In this document: piece after piece, positions 33,801-48,800 of the stretch | Layout of the letters: each line of letters opens with the position of its first letter | Numbering within the stretch: the stretch's first letter is position 1 | Source of the DNA: Chaetorhynchus papuensis | Lineage: Eukaryota > Chordata > Aves > Passeriformes > Rhipiduridae | Assembly: GCA_013396525.1 (NCBI GenBank) | Contig: VWYX01000874.1 | Span: 1-64,000 of the forward strand | Reading direction: 5' to 3' | Length of the DNA: 64,000 nt | The notes under the pieces: model-generated | What the model saw: the letters and a program-made list of their open reading frames with translations, nothing else | What the model was told of the DNA's origin: nothing | Databases searched by the model: none | Made by a program: the position numbers and the translations under genes

Positions 33801-36800
33801 AACTTATGGAAGGCCCATAGAAAAAACAACCTTGTGAAGACATCATCACTTCCCAAACTAGAAACACACCACAGAAATCCTGACTGTATCACATCTACTT
33901 GAGGGTTACTGAAAAAGAGAGTACTCCCCCTTCCTGAACAATTATGGAGCTCTTCTGAGCAAATGTTCTCTTTCAGATTTCAAAATTCACAGCTATCAGT
34001 GTACATTCTGTGTCATGATCTTACCAAAGCACAATTCAGATGCAGTCCCATGAGAAACAGACTGTGGTGCCAGCAAGAATAATTTTACAGGCAGATATTC
34101 TCAATTTCCCTTTTTTTGTGTTATAGCTGAAAAAATAAGGTTCTTAATTATGAAGAAACAGTGATCTTCAACTTTTAATTTTTCTAAATTATTCCTTTTT
34201 ACAATGTCCAAGATATTGGGACAGAAAGGACAACTGAAGCATACATTCTTTGTATTGTCCTATGAAAACAAAGCTGATCCAATCCCATACTGGATCTAGT
34301 ACAGATGCCTGAAAAATGAGGAGTTTCAGCAATCTGATATCAAACTACAACCTGAATTACATCTTCATCCATACTCCTTATATTAAGATCTACAGAGAAC
34401 TGAACCACTCTGGACACTCGGTAGAAACAGATATAAAATGGCTATAATTGAAGCCAATCAATCATTAATTCTAAAATGCTGTGCCTTCTAAGAATACTCC
34501 AACCAAGCATGACTTTAATGTGTGGGTTTGGAGGGTTTCTTCGGTTTAACAGATTTCTTAAAACACATTCAACAGCAGCAATATTTTAGGGTTTTTTGAG
34601 TAAGGGAATGAAATACTATGACAAGAAACTACCAAACTCATTCACACACATGGCAAAGCTGTCTTAGTTCTAGAAGCCTCACACCCATCCTCAGTATTAT
34701 TAAATCTCTTAGTGGTCTTCAACACTGTAAAATAGGAATTTCAGCCAGACCCAGTGTAAATCAGCTGGATTAGTTTATCAGATCAAAACAGCTGCTCTGT
34801 TTTTCCACCACTTCACCAGGTGATGAACGCTTGCTGCACTCCTACACTTAGAAACAGCCCAAAGGCACCAAGAAACTCTGAAAACCCGACCATCTGCAAT
34901 TTGCTGCTGCAGAAGGCTAAAATCAATCAAAAATTAACTCTCCAGCACCTGATACAAACTGCTCATGCTTGTTTTTAACAGACAGACACAACTCAAGCTC
35001 CAACGTACCAAACACGGGGCTTTTCCTTTCCTGTACATGAAGAACACAAACTCCAGTGCAATAAAATCATGGACTTGTACATGTAGCAAAGTCTGAGTGC
35101 AAATCACTAAACTGGGAATGGATCCCAACACCAGAGCACCACAAACACCACAAGTGAACAGCCACTCAAGTGCAGAGTAGTAACAAGTGAAATACTTGAA
35201 CTGTAGTTCTGGGAAGCAGAGACATACACACAAGCATATTTTAACATCAAATTATGCACATAAGCAATCTGGAGCAGGTATTAGTTGAGTTACTCATTTT
35301 CAGCTTCCTCTCCAGGGACCTGCTCAACGAAAGCACAACTACACCACACTGTCAGCAGCTGGGGAGACAAACTTTTAAGTTCTACATTTGCAGCTAAGTT
35401 CTCCAAAAAAAAAAAAAGAGACTTCAAAAAAGTCTTTAAAGTCTTTTTAAGCCTAAGACTTTTAAGTCTTGTTTTCCCAAGCAAGCCACTAATGAAGAAA
35501 AGCAAGTTCTCTGCAAACTTAGCCAGACTAAATAGATTTTATTTTTTTATTTTAAGTACTCCTGAGCTAAGTATGTAATTAAAGAATCAAGTAGCGAGTC
35601 CAAGCCTACTTAAATATATGTATTCTTTTATATATTGGGGGAGAAGGGATGCAATACTAAAACCTATCATGAACTGTGAGCCAGCAGAAACAGGGATTGC
35701 AATTTTACCTGCAGTACACAAGATCTTACCTCAACCGTTTCAACTGTCCACTCATCTACCTGTTCCTTCTCACTACTGCTGAACTGAGTCTCTGCCATGA
35801 ATTGTCTGTTTACATACTAAAATAAAAATAAGAAAGGGTATGAAAGTAAAAGTAAGTGGCATTAAAGGTATACAAAATGACAGTCTTTCAGTGAATAATA
35901 CCTCAGTTGATTCAACTTCAGTTGGTTCAGTGAATTCTTCTGCTGGATCGGGTTCTGGAAGAAAAAGAAATAAACCATTTGTCTGGGACAACCCCAAACC
36001 AACAACAATAAAGACCCCAACCACCCTCACCCTCACCCACAGACCTAGAAGACACAAAGTTAGATGAGAAAATCTTGTGTCTTGGAATGAAGAAGAAATG
36101 TCAGGGGCTTTAACAGAGAATTATAATACCAAATATTCTCAGAGCTTTGAATTAAAAAGCAGAAAAACTCTGACATTAAGTTCTTGCTAGGGAGAGTTAT
36201 GTTCAGCTATGCCTTCTCCACAAAAGGGAAAAAGGTCCTGAGTTTGTCTTACAATTGTATACAACATTCCCAACTTTAAGTATGTAATCACACCGTCTGC
36301 TTCAAAAACTGCTCCCTTCTAAAACAGCTTAAACTGGGGGAGACCCCTGGAAAGTGGCAAAGCCTCAGGCAGCCAGAACTTTCATCCTGGATGGTTTCAG
36401 GATTAGAGGTAAACACTGCATTTGCAATTTAATCACTCTGAGGACTGCAGAGACAAGACAGACCAACACAAATGTGTCAGTCACCAGGCATCTCCCCCCT
36501 CTCACCAGCCTCTGCTGCGGTGTCTTCTACTGCAGGTGCAGGTGCTGCCTCCTCTTCCTCACACAGCCCATTCTGGTGGTTGTGGGTGCTGTCAAAGTAA
36601 CTGGTCTGAAGAATCCGTTCAACAACCTCCTTCAGCGCTTTGTCTGGGAAAACGGAACAGGGAAGCATCAGCACCAACTCAGCCCTCACTATCTTCTCCT
36701 TCCTTCCCAAAGATCACACGTACATTTTGTAACCCTTTTGCTGGGAAGATGTTGCTGCCCCAAGCCAATCCATGACCACTACTGGTACAGGATTTCTTCT

Positions 36801-39800
36801 CTTACTAGGTCACATTCAATAAATCCATAAATAACCCACTGTCATTCAGAAAAATCTGAAGGGCAAGGAGGATCTTAAGAGTACATGTAAGTCTACACAA
36901 GATTTGTGCAACACTTTACAGTGAGGTCAAGTTTATGAATTTAACTACTAGACTTCTACTGCTGTTATTCAAAACCATTACTGTAAGACAATTTCTTACA
37001 AAACAACTGTCAGTACAAACAAATGTACACAGGTACCACCTGATTCATGAAGGTTCTTCTGCTGAAGTGAAGTGGCTCAAAAGAGCCCTTGTAAGCAAAG
37101 CACACTTGCTCTCAGTGCCTCAGATGAATGCTGGGGCATCTTAACCCATCAGCCCCATTGGCAAAGCAGGACTACTGGCTGCCTAGGGCACATATTTGAG
37201 AATTATTTCTGCAAAAAAGCAGAAATGCCATGGCTGGCACGGTCACACCCTGATCTGCAGTTATCAATGAAAACAAGGCAAAGCCACAACACTTTCCACA
37301 GGAGCCAAGGGGGAGAGAACACCCCACTAAGGAAGGCCAAGCCACTTTATGCATCAGGTCCTATCACTGACAAAGCTCCTTGTTCACACACAGGTTTCCA
37401 GCAAACAAAGACCTGTTACTGAGCACTAGCAGAGTACTGCTGAAATAGCAGGAATGGACTGAGCTTCAATAGGGAGTAATGCTGACCCAGTGTAAAAAAA
37501 ACCCCACAACACACTGAGTCCAAACGTCACAAGTCACTGTCACAGTCCAGCTAAGAGCTGAGAAAAAGCAGTTACTCTAAAAACTCAGAGATAATTAACT
37601 GCCCAAGTTCTCTTATATCAGATGTGTGTTTAGTTCAGGCATAAATTCAGTGTGCTGTCTCTTCATGCAGAGACTGTACTTACAGGTTGTTCCACAAACT
37701 GGTTTTTCCTTCCCTTCCAGTAAGTCCCACAGGTGAACAGATGCTTGCTCATACTGCTCATTCAACCTTAAAAATTAATTAATAAGAGTTAATTTCTTAC
37801 TGAGTCTTTAAATTACCATACTAAATACATTGTTAACCGACTAGCAATTAGAAAGAGAAGCATCTTGCTATAACCCTACCTCATGTTCATGTCTCGTTCA
37901 GGGTAAACCAGCTTGTAAAACTCATCCAGCATCGTCAGCTCCTCCTCTGTCAGCACTGGCACCCCATTGGATCCTTGTTTGAGGTCGCTGCGCACTTCGT
38001 CATCACCCAACTTCTCCAGAATAAACTGCAGCTCCAGCACAGTCTTTAAACGCTTCTGCTCAGCCTCCTCTCGCATCAGCTGCTCCCTGCGAGCTGTCTT
38101 CTTTATTGTTTTCTGGATCTGGAGTGGACCCAAGGGAAAAACAAATGAGAAATGTCTTTAATTGCTAAGAAAAGGTACAGGAGGGCAAGAGAAGAGCCTA
38201 AGTGTTGGGTTCTTCCATTTGGAAAGGCTTGGGTGATCCACATTTTTCACACTGGCCACACAGAGAGCAGGAACAGAGAAGTTATTCACCATATCCCATG
38301 ATAGTAGGAAATATTCACTGGAACTACCAGGAGATCAGCTTAAAACAGATAAACAAAAGTACTCTTTGTTTTTTCACGCACCATGGGAGGGAACTCATGG
38401 AATGTTTTGCCATGAAAGGCTGGGGAGATAGACAGGATCAGCAAGTTCAAAAAAGGATTTAAACAAATTCTTGGACATGAGATCCCCAGTCAGACACCCC
38501 AGGGAACAAGCCTGTGCATCCACTGCAGCACTCCCAGTGTGAGGAGCACGGATGCAGGGAGGGAGAGGATGACACATCATCATCAGCCTTGAGCTCTGCA
38601 CTGAACCTTCCACAAGATAGGTCTAAATGCAGCACCAGTCTGAACCCACAGGATGTTTCTTCCATTATTCATCTTAATCCAAGCACCCAGCATCCCAAAT
38701 TCAGCTGGTTTACCTTGTAAATTTAATATCCTCTGACAAAAAATCTATCATGACAGTAACTTTCTCACTCTTGAAGATCTAAATTTCCTTTTTTAAAATC
38801 AAAGACATATCTTAAAATCAACTATATGCGAACCAACTCCAGTCAGGAAAAACTGCAATCAAGTTTGAAAGCAGAGCACCAATCTGGTACTCCTGGATTC
38901 ACTGGCTTCTTTTAGCAGTCAGCTGACCAGGGAAACACTGCAGAACTGACTTGTCCAGAAAAGAACGTTCCCCATTACCAACATTCCATAAACACAGATG
39001 GAACTGCGATGCCAGAAAATAAAGACACAGGTTGGCTTAGTCCTACAAATTAATTTACAGCCACAATCAATGTAGAAAGCAGTCTGTAACACAAGGATGC
39101 TGCTGCCCTTAGAATTACCACAGGCTGATCACAAACTAAAGCCACTCCTTAGAGCAGTCAGCTGCACTAACGTCCATTACACAACCAACTCCTCCAATGC
39201 TGCTGCTCTTTCCAGAACCCCCAACCTTTTAGAATTTAATTCTCAATCACAGTGTTATTTTGCATCCTTGATAAAACATCAACCCAAAAGACTACCTATT
39301 TTAGAGTATCCAGTTAATTTATCCTTCACAAAAATATGAATTGTCCCATAATGTAGTTTCAGATTGTATTATTAAGAACTGAAAACCCTATGAAATCCAC
39401 TTAAGAAAATGGTACCAACGGTAGCAAGTGACCATCTTTAATGTTGCATGGCAGACCTGTTCTGTGATCGCACTGTTTTCAACACTTGTGCTGTGTCACA
39501 AAATTACTACATTATTCTTGTTTCCAGAATTTATGTAGTGCATCAGAAATTCTTCAGAAAACCTGACACCAACTAATATAAACAACAGAATAAAACAGTC
39601 GAACAACAAGAAATCAAGGACAATTCACCCCTGTAAATAGAGGTGACTACTGCATCAGTGGAAGAGTTTAAAGTGTTTGGATAACCCACATGGCAACGCT
39701 TGATCTTTACTTACATCTTGGCTCAGAGCCATAAAACTCCTCTGCAGTTCCTTAGCAAATTCCAGATTATTTGTCACTTCCTGGTATTTTGACACCGCAT

Positions 39801-42800
39801 CCTTAAAAAAATCCAGAAAGACCACAAATGTAAACCAGCACCAACAGAACAGAATATGTACTTCCAACAAATAAATTCCCACGTGTTTTAGCCCTGAAGA
39901 GAGACCCAGGACCCCTGAATGGGACTGCAACTATGTTAAGGCAAATTTAGATTTTCACTGGCCCAGATATCAAAGACTTATCTATGTCCTTGGGGCCTCT
40001 AGTTTCTTTAGATATGCTAAGCACATATAAAAATATGCCTTTATGTGCTCACATGAATGACGGATTGGTTTCATGTTTGGCTGCAGCCAGTTCCTGACAA
40101 AAACTACCTAACAACTGGGAGAACGGGGGAGGAGAAAATCTGGCAACTCAGAAGTGCTCAAGAGATTAAGAATTAATGATTTGTTATCTCCAGTCAGAGC
40201 CCAAATCAGAATATACAGAGCAACATGTCCCCTTCTCCAGAAATCTTTGTTTTTGCTATCCAACCTAATACTCTGATTTGCACCAAAGCAAACCAAACGC
40301 CTCAGCCCATTTGGTAGTACTGAGAAGTTACATCAAATCAGAATCAAATTGGGAGGATATGGCTGAGACATTTACACCCCTGCTGGGACAAAATAATGGA
40401 TTTTTCCAAACAAAGAATATTTTTATCAAGTCTGGTAGTCAGGCTTCATAAAAAACATGTGTTTCCCTCCTCAACATGATGTCAGTTCTCTTCTCTGCTC
40501 AGCAAACAGAAAGCTTATCGTGGTTTCTCTTCACAACAGGCCATTCCAAAATAAAAATCACAGATCTGTGATATTTCAGTTTTCAGCTGGCACAGAATCA
40601 TCCAAGTGAAGATGAAATCATCACAGGGACCAAGGGAAGCAGCTCATTCTTTTAAGTGTCAACAGCTGCAATAGTTGGAGGGTACATTTTTTTCCCTTCA
40701 CTTTCTCAGTGTTAAAAATCATCAACAAAACACTGTTGATTACTGAGCATCTGGTGATCTCTTGAAGTATCAATGTGCATGTTTGCACCATACAACTGAA
40801 TTTAAATTGGTATTTGCTTTTTATTTACTACAACTGCAAAACTGCTGCTGAATCAAACTCTACAATAACCTACTTTAAGAACCTCCCCAACAAGGAGAGA
40901 GGCAGCACAAAACTCCTCACCACAAGATGACAAAACAATTTAACAGAGATCTGGTTGGGATTCTTTTGGTTGTTTTTACCAGTTGATCTTGATTCAGACG
41001 TTCTCCCTTGTTCATTCGTTCCTGGTAATCATCAAGTTTGCTCTGAAACAAAAGAAAAATGCTGTTATGAAGAGCCAAAAATCAGTTTAAAGCTTTTTTC
41101 TACTTGGGCTAACAAAATTATGCACTGTAATATTACAGTACACAGACTGTAACATGTTACACAAGCACATAACTGTCCTGTAGGAAGAGTACATGAGAAA
41201 AATTCTCTTCTGGGTTAAAACATAAATATTTTCCCAAGAGGTAAATATTTTAACCTTGTTTGTGTGGTTATTACAATGTCTTCATGGCTAGTGGGAATTT
41301 CCAAGGAAATTCACATTCCTCCTAAGGGGAAAACCACTCTCAATGGCCATTTCCTTCAGTCCAAACACCAGAGAGCTGAACTGAGGGCTGAGATACAGCT
41401 TATCACCACTTTATCTCTACAGTACCAAAAACTTGACTGCAAACCCCCATTGTCAATGCTATTAAGATTCAGAACTGTAATTCCCTGTAGCTGCATCACT
41501 TAAGAGAGTTGTAAAGAATTTTAAACAGTTTCTAATCCTCTGTGCAAGAATGCCCACCAACACAATTCATATTAATAGCTCTAAAATAGTTTTGTTCAAG
41601 AGCATTAGAATTTTTTTTTCCACAGGAAGAAACTGAAAAAAGCATCCTTAGGCTACTTTGCAGCAGGATCAGTTTGCTCATCTGCTTAAACAGAAAACCA
41701 TGCAGAAGAGTGACATCAGCCAAAAGCAGGTAAAACTCTTGTGTGCCCAAGTGACAGATTCCACAGGCTAACTAACTAGAAATGGTCTGCAAAAGGAAGC
41801 AAAGACTGTAAGGATAACACACCTAATTATTAAGCTGTTTTCACCATTTCTATATTATCACTAATTACTATATATTGAAAGAAATTAGCCTTAATCTGAT
41901 TTTAAAAGTTATTAAAATGAATCTTTAACAATTATCTTCCCAAGCTATAATAACCAAACATGAAGAGCAGGAGAACACTTCATTTTGAATGTCTAAGAAT
42001 CAAAACCCTGACGCAATCACTGTCTCAAGGTTTACATTTGCCACTGAGTGACACCTTGTTTGGTTGCTGTTGCTCTTTGTTTCAGACTTTTCAGTTAAAA
42101 TATTTTACTGATATTTTTCTAGTTAATTCAACTTCTATGCTCAGTCTCAGATTTTCTGGAAAGATCAAAGTCTGTGGAACAGTTTACCAGGCAAGCTCCT
42201 CTTCCACAGTATTTGATGCCCATCATTACTTCCTGAAACCCAATCACTGCTGTGAGGCTTGGTCCTTTTGATGTCACTGGTGCCCATAGTTTGGATCTTT
42301 TCAAGTCCTCCAGGTCAGATACAACATTTAACTACTTCACTTTCCAGTGTATCAGAGCCAGCAATGGCCTAGGCAAAGTCAAAACTTGCAGAGCTCCATA
42401 AATATATTACTGGGAATTTCATGCTGGGGACAGAAACTACATGGTAACAATTGTTAAATGCAGCAGCCACAGTTCATAACAGATCAAGAAAGTAGCCCTG
42501 GAGAGCATGTGGCAGGCTGCACATCTATCTCAACAGGAAGTAAGGTCAGGTTACTCTTCTCCATCCCGATTTCAGAGCAGACGATGACATGCTTGGACAA
42601 TCACAGGACAGTTCTCTTGGTCTGGGAGAGGGTGGCTGAGCTGTGAAGCCAAAGGGAGGTAAAAGAGCTGAACCACTGCAGTGCCCCAGCGCAAAGCCAG
42701 GTCAACCCACACCTCTGATGGCTGAAATCCTACTGGCTTTGCAGACGAGGAAACTTGCTCAAGTCACTGGCTCCCCTGCTGCAGCTTACAATTCCCTTGG

Positions 42801-45800
42801 TCACCCTGATGCAATTGTTTGTGAGGCTGCTCAGTAAACAGACTGCGAACATGAGCCAGCTTGAACACGGTCTACAAAAATGCATTAAAACAAATTCTGT
42901 GATCCGGTTTCCAACTAAACCCATAAACAACAACAGTAAAACAAACAGGGTGGAACACTGTATTCCAGAACACTACTTTGTTCAACTTTGCTGAAAAAAG
43001 CCATATATTGCAAAATTACGCTGTGAAACACTCACTGAATCCATTTTGCTGGATGAGGGCATAAGTGAGGGAAGAGACAAAAATATCCTAAATAACTACA
43101 GTTTTTTCTGTATACTTGTTCCATGCATGGTTGGTCCTTTCAGATTAAGATATTGCAGTAACATTAGGAACAATGCACGACCTTTTTCTTGAATGGTCAA
43201 ATATTCTTAGGTCTAATGTAAATGCTTTCCTTATTTTTATTCAACCAAAAAGCAAAGGGTAATGTGTCTATTTCTGTTAGGAATAGAAGAAAAGTTACTT
43301 GTTTTCACTTTTTCTTCTTTAAAAATATTCCTATTGGGAAGGTAAAAGCAGAGGAAGGAAAGCCCTGTCAGCTGCAATGCAGAGGACAAGCCAATGTGCA
43401 TTTAGTTAAATGTTACCACAAAGATTTCGACTGCCAAGTAAGCATTTTCCTATCATCCCAAAGACACTTTAAGATCCAAAGCTGCATTACACAGAAATAT
43501 TAAATAAAATGCTTTCGTTTTTAATCCGCACTGTCAACTAACAGCAATCCAAGAGCAGCATTAGTGCTGTAAAACAACTGCAGTAAAATTCCTGCTTTAG
43601 GAACCTACTGCAGTGCCTGCAAGAGGGGAAGACTGGCTTTATCTAAACCCCCCTACACAACTTCACCCTCACTCCTCACAGATTGAGATCTCAGAGCATG
43701 AAGACCAAACCAGCAGGAAAAAAAAAAATCCAGTGGCAAAGTGAGTACATAAATTGAGTATTGAACAGCTCATGAGTCAGCAGCTCCCAGTTCTGCAGGC
43801 AGCAAGCCACCCTGCTTCAGCTTTTTCCACTGAGATACCTGAAGTGTTTTGGAGTTTCCTGGGGAAAAAGCACCAAAACCAGGCTCCTGGGGCTGTGGTG
43901 TTCATTGCTTAAGTATGCCCTGGATTGTACTGTAATAGGAATCCAAAACTGAGTTACTTTACTGTTCTCTTCACCTCCTCTGAACTGTCTCAAAAATGTC
44001 ATCCTAAAGTAGAAACAAAAAATGCAGTTACATGGCATTACCCTCCAAACCAACACCGGTTTTAGAAATGCCTGACCACTGAGCCGTCACTTCCAGTGCT
44101 GTGCTACAAACTGGATCACTGGAATCATCAGATTAAAAATAACCCTTAAAAAAGGGGGTCAGGAGCAGGAGGGAGGCTCTATATTTAACCAGATAATTTC
44201 AATGCTATGGTTCTACCAATTACAGCAGCCCGAGTGTGCATGACAAGCTGCAAGGGGACAAGGTAACCTCTGTGAACAGCTGGAGTAAACCTTTTGTAAT
44301 TCAAACTCTACTACAAGCTAAGAAAAGGTGGAAAGGACATTCCAAGTCTGTTTCCTGAGGCATCTCAAAAACTGAATGTTTTTGACAGCACAAAAGCAAT
44401 TAAGATAATCCAACATTCAAAACACCTGTGTAACACAGTTTGCATTGAAGCCAAATGAAAGCCAAGTTACAAATCAGAAGTTTATTTACCTGTTTTACAT
44501 CTCTGCATTGTAATTTGTCTGCCCTCCACCAACACCTCCACACTCATTCATTGCTTTGCAGCAACAACTGCCCAGAAATGACAAAAAAACCCCACAAACC
44601 AAAACCAGACTTCCTATTTTCCTTAAAAAAAAGGCAGAAAAAAAAATCAAAAAGGTAAAACGCTTAACAAGGAAGTTCAGAACCTCTCAAACCCCACCAG
44701 TTCTGAGAAGCTGTTTCAGTCCTGAGCTGGAACCAGGAAGATGGAAGGATGCAGTAACACCATTCTGCCATAACACAAAATACTTACAGGTCTTCTGTTT
44801 AAACTGAATTTATTTTTGAAATAACAGTTATAGATATTCTGGTGGGTGGGTTTTTCCCCACAGTCTGGGAAGTTTGATGATATAGAAAAAAGTATCTGCA
44901 TGATTGTATGAGTTTTTAAACAAATGACAAAGATACATCAGTTCTGAGACTGCAGTTTCATGATCAGTTAACCCCAAAGGGAAAAAAAAAGCTGCTTCGG
45001 TAACCAGAATTAAGTCACAGAAGAGTGGAACCCCAAGTTTTGGTGACTGCACAGAGATGTTCTTTCCAAACCACCACCATACAGGATTTCCTACAGAAAC
45101 ACTCTGAATTTACAGGGAAGTTGACTACACTGCAGGAGACCTGGATTTTGCTCCACACATAATTTTTGTTCAGAAAAGTTACTTCTACAAATGAATTCTA
45201 GACCACCAACTGGGCTACAGATCACAGATCGAGCTCTCCCAACACATTCTGTGTGCCTTTTTCTTCTGAAACAAAAACTGTCATCCAAACCCCAAGGCAC
45301 CATCTGAAAAACTGAAACCAGGTGTTTCCAGAGCCCCTTGGATTCATCATGCAACCAGTTAACTGAACTCACTGGGAGACAATCCCTATTCTACAATAAC
45401 CAGTTAAACCAAAACAGACCCGGCTGAAACCTCAAAGCACCAACCACCACATGATTTCACAGATAAACTGCTTGGGTTTTCAAGACATGAAGCTTGATAC
45501 CCAAAATTGCTACCAAGAGAGGTTTCAAAGAAAGATTCAGGCTTTTAATAGACAGTTTGAAATGAATTTTACTATTTGGTCCAAAATCATGTTTAAATCT
45601 CCAAAGAAAAAATTCAAACCAAGCCTCACAAGGAAAGGTTCTGGAGACACTCACAAGCCTGGGACATCCAAGCGGCCCAAAATCATGGACAAAAGCCTTG
45701 AGAGAGCTGCTACCAATGGGCAGCTTCAAACTTCCTGCACTCACCTACAAGAATGGAAAACTGATCCCAGCTTTTACTGTAGGTTCCTGTTTCCCATGGG

Positions 45801-48800
45801 AAATCCAACATTTTACTGAACCACGTCACATCAACTTCAAATGTCCATCTGCTGTTCCATGAGAGTTTTTGTGCAGCAAGGACAGCAGCACTCGTGAACT
45901 GGTCATTTTGCACCCCAGCCAGGGTTACACTCAGGAGGAAATTCAGACAAGCTGATAAAGTGACAGCAGCTCAAGTTACCAGGCACAGGCAACATGTGCC
46001 ATCTTTCCACCTCCAGACACCAAGCTCACATCAAGTTTTTAAGCTCACGTGTCACCCTGTGAACATCTGCCCATCCCCTAACCCATGTGTTAGCAAATTA
46101 ACTATTTTGCCCCTTTGGCAGAACATTTGATTGATAAACTGTTCTTACATGGCTCATGCTCTATTGCACAAGTTGAAAACAAAAATAACTGGGATTTTTT
46201 TCATTCAGCCCTGAAACAAAACCAGAGTTTGATCTACATTCAATTGGCTTAAGATCTGGAAAGGATTTTCCTTCTAAAAACAAAAACCAGAAGACCCAGG
46301 GAGAAGGAGAAATTGAAGGCAAAATATTTTCTCCTAGGGAACAGAGGGAGAGCTGGCAGGATTCTAACCCCAGACACCTGACAAACACCTGGAGGAGTCC
46401 AGGTAACTTTCAAATTAACTAAGCTTGTCAACATAAACTCGAGTTGCACATCTGAAGGTCCTGTAGAGAAAATACCCCTTTAATTACCCCCTTCCATGCT
46501 CACACAAATATCTTGTCATCTAAGAACAGAGAAGAGCATTCCTATCATTTCCAAATATAAAGAGATGAGGAGAATACAGATGTTTTCAGGCCATGTTTTC
46601 ACATCCATTTCTGAACAGCAACTCCATTTACCCTAGTCCCTTCTGACACAAGCAATACTCATTCTTTCAAATGAGATCACATTTAGGAAAAGAAAATGAA
46701 AGTGTAACTAATAATCTAGTAGTTTTAGTTTATACAGAAACATTCAAAACAGTATAGACCAAAGTTACAAATATTATTTTAATTTGCATAGTCACGCTAT
46801 TTTATCCTCTGCATTTAGATGTAAACGTGACCTTAAATGTACTCCAAAACTTCAAATTTCTTCATGAAGAGTGACCTTTCTTCTACTAAAAGCTGCACAC
46901 TCCTTTTATTTAACACTTAAGATGGTACCTCTTCCAGAGCAATCATTTTTCATCCTTCAGAAACGTGTCTAAGTATATTTTTGTATTCATTCTGTGACAC
47001 AAAGCTCTGAAAATCATCTCTACTGGCCTTCGTTACCAGCTGCTGACAAAGGAAGGATTAACTGTCCAACTAAGCACAAGTTCCCAGTGAGATTTACTGC
47101 ATTTCTCACCCACTCCTGTCTGTGCAGTATCCAGCACAATTTCACTTTCTGGATGGTCGGAAAAATTAAAAACATATTCTTATCCACAGACACAAAATAC
47201 AAGGAAACACTGATGTGCACAACAAGCTTTGTTTTCAGACACAAAGCATGTCATGCTCTATTAAAGAGCATTATTTACTACAGAACTCTTGATTCCCCCA
47301 CCAAGGGAATGGCTCAAGCCCATAAATGAGTTACTCTGCCTTACCACACCAAAACCCATTTCTCCCACGACTTCTGTAGTGCTTATGAGTCCTCCCTCAG
47401 GAAGTTTCAGAACTTCAGGCCATTAAGACTTAGGAATCTTTGAACTTTAATTCATCAGTGAGAGACAACACGGAGCTTTTCCTTTTCAAGCCCCAGCCCT
47501 TGCTTTTCTTTAAGCCCACACTGCCCAGCACACAGTATTCCAAAAATAAATGCTTTCAGTTATTTTCATGGCACATCTTCCAACAAAAGCCACGTCCAGA
47601 AAAAAAGGGCACTTTGTCCCCTCTATTCACCGGGTAGAACACTACAGCTGACTAAAACTCCACTCAAATAGAATGGAATGGTGAAGGCAACTGTAAATTA
47701 GGTGTAAATGATTTCAAGGTAAATAAAAATACTGCTCCCAAGGAAAGCTGACCCTCACACCAGTAACACTGTGCTTTACCCTCTTGATTACTCCCAAGTA
47801 CAGAACAGGTCAAAACATTCACCTGCTAATTGTGGCTTTTAAAATATACATTTTTAACATCATAAAAAATATTTTCAGAGGATTTTTGTGTATGTTGGGT
47901 ACAACAGTTAAATTTCAAACAATATTTTTGTGTTGGAACAACTAGAGACAGAAAGATCTGCTCCCTTTCTCAAGCTGAGGACCGGTACTGTGTGTGCACG
48001 TATTCCCGTGTATTAATGACAAGTTTAAGATAGACATCTTGTCCTGTCTACACACAACAGACACGGAGAAAAAGCTCCTCTGATTCTAAAACTTACCTAA
48101 AAGGTCCTGGCTTGCTGCTTTTTGCCATGTCATTTTTAAAACCCAGGAAAATCCCACACGCAGTTTTTAAGTGGGAAGCTACACTGTACACAGTGTATTT
48201 ATACAGTGTATTATTGATATACAGTGTATTATTTATAGCTAAAGCACAGCTTCTTTCATTTACAACCCACCTGTACAGACTAATTTACTGGTAATGTTTC
48301 AACCTTATGCAATATGGAATACTATGAATATGATCAAAAGTGCCATTTAAAAAATTAATAGAACAGTTATTATGCTTATTCACGTCTAAAAATAAGAACA
48401 GATTTAGGGCTCCGTCACAAACATAAAATTATTTTTCAGTAATCCCTAATTTTAGCTTGGCAATGTGGTGTTTTGAGACAAGTCTTGAGGCTATGTATTC
48501 GTTCTTTTTCTGACGGACGCCTCATGCTCTGTAGGTTGTAAAGCCCTGCGAAGCTCATCTAATCTGCCACCACCGAGAGGGTGCAAAACACGCCGCGAGT
48601 AACCACGACACCCTTTTCCTCTTGTGCCACAACTCGAACCGTCCGAGCACCACGGATTTAGTAGCTGCTCTTTCTAAAAATAACCCCTGAAAGGCCGCTT
48701 CCAGCTGGGCTCAGGCTCCCAAAGAGTTGAGCTTAGGGCGATGGAAAGCGAGCGGTGACACCGGGGCGGGGTGGGGTGGCCCCGGCTTTGTGCGGGCGGC

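Noticed and set aside
36354..36830. 158-codon plus-strand open frame
   Set aside because: It is antisense over CAPRIN1 coding exon 6 and its introns. The minus-strand exon explains the conserved part.
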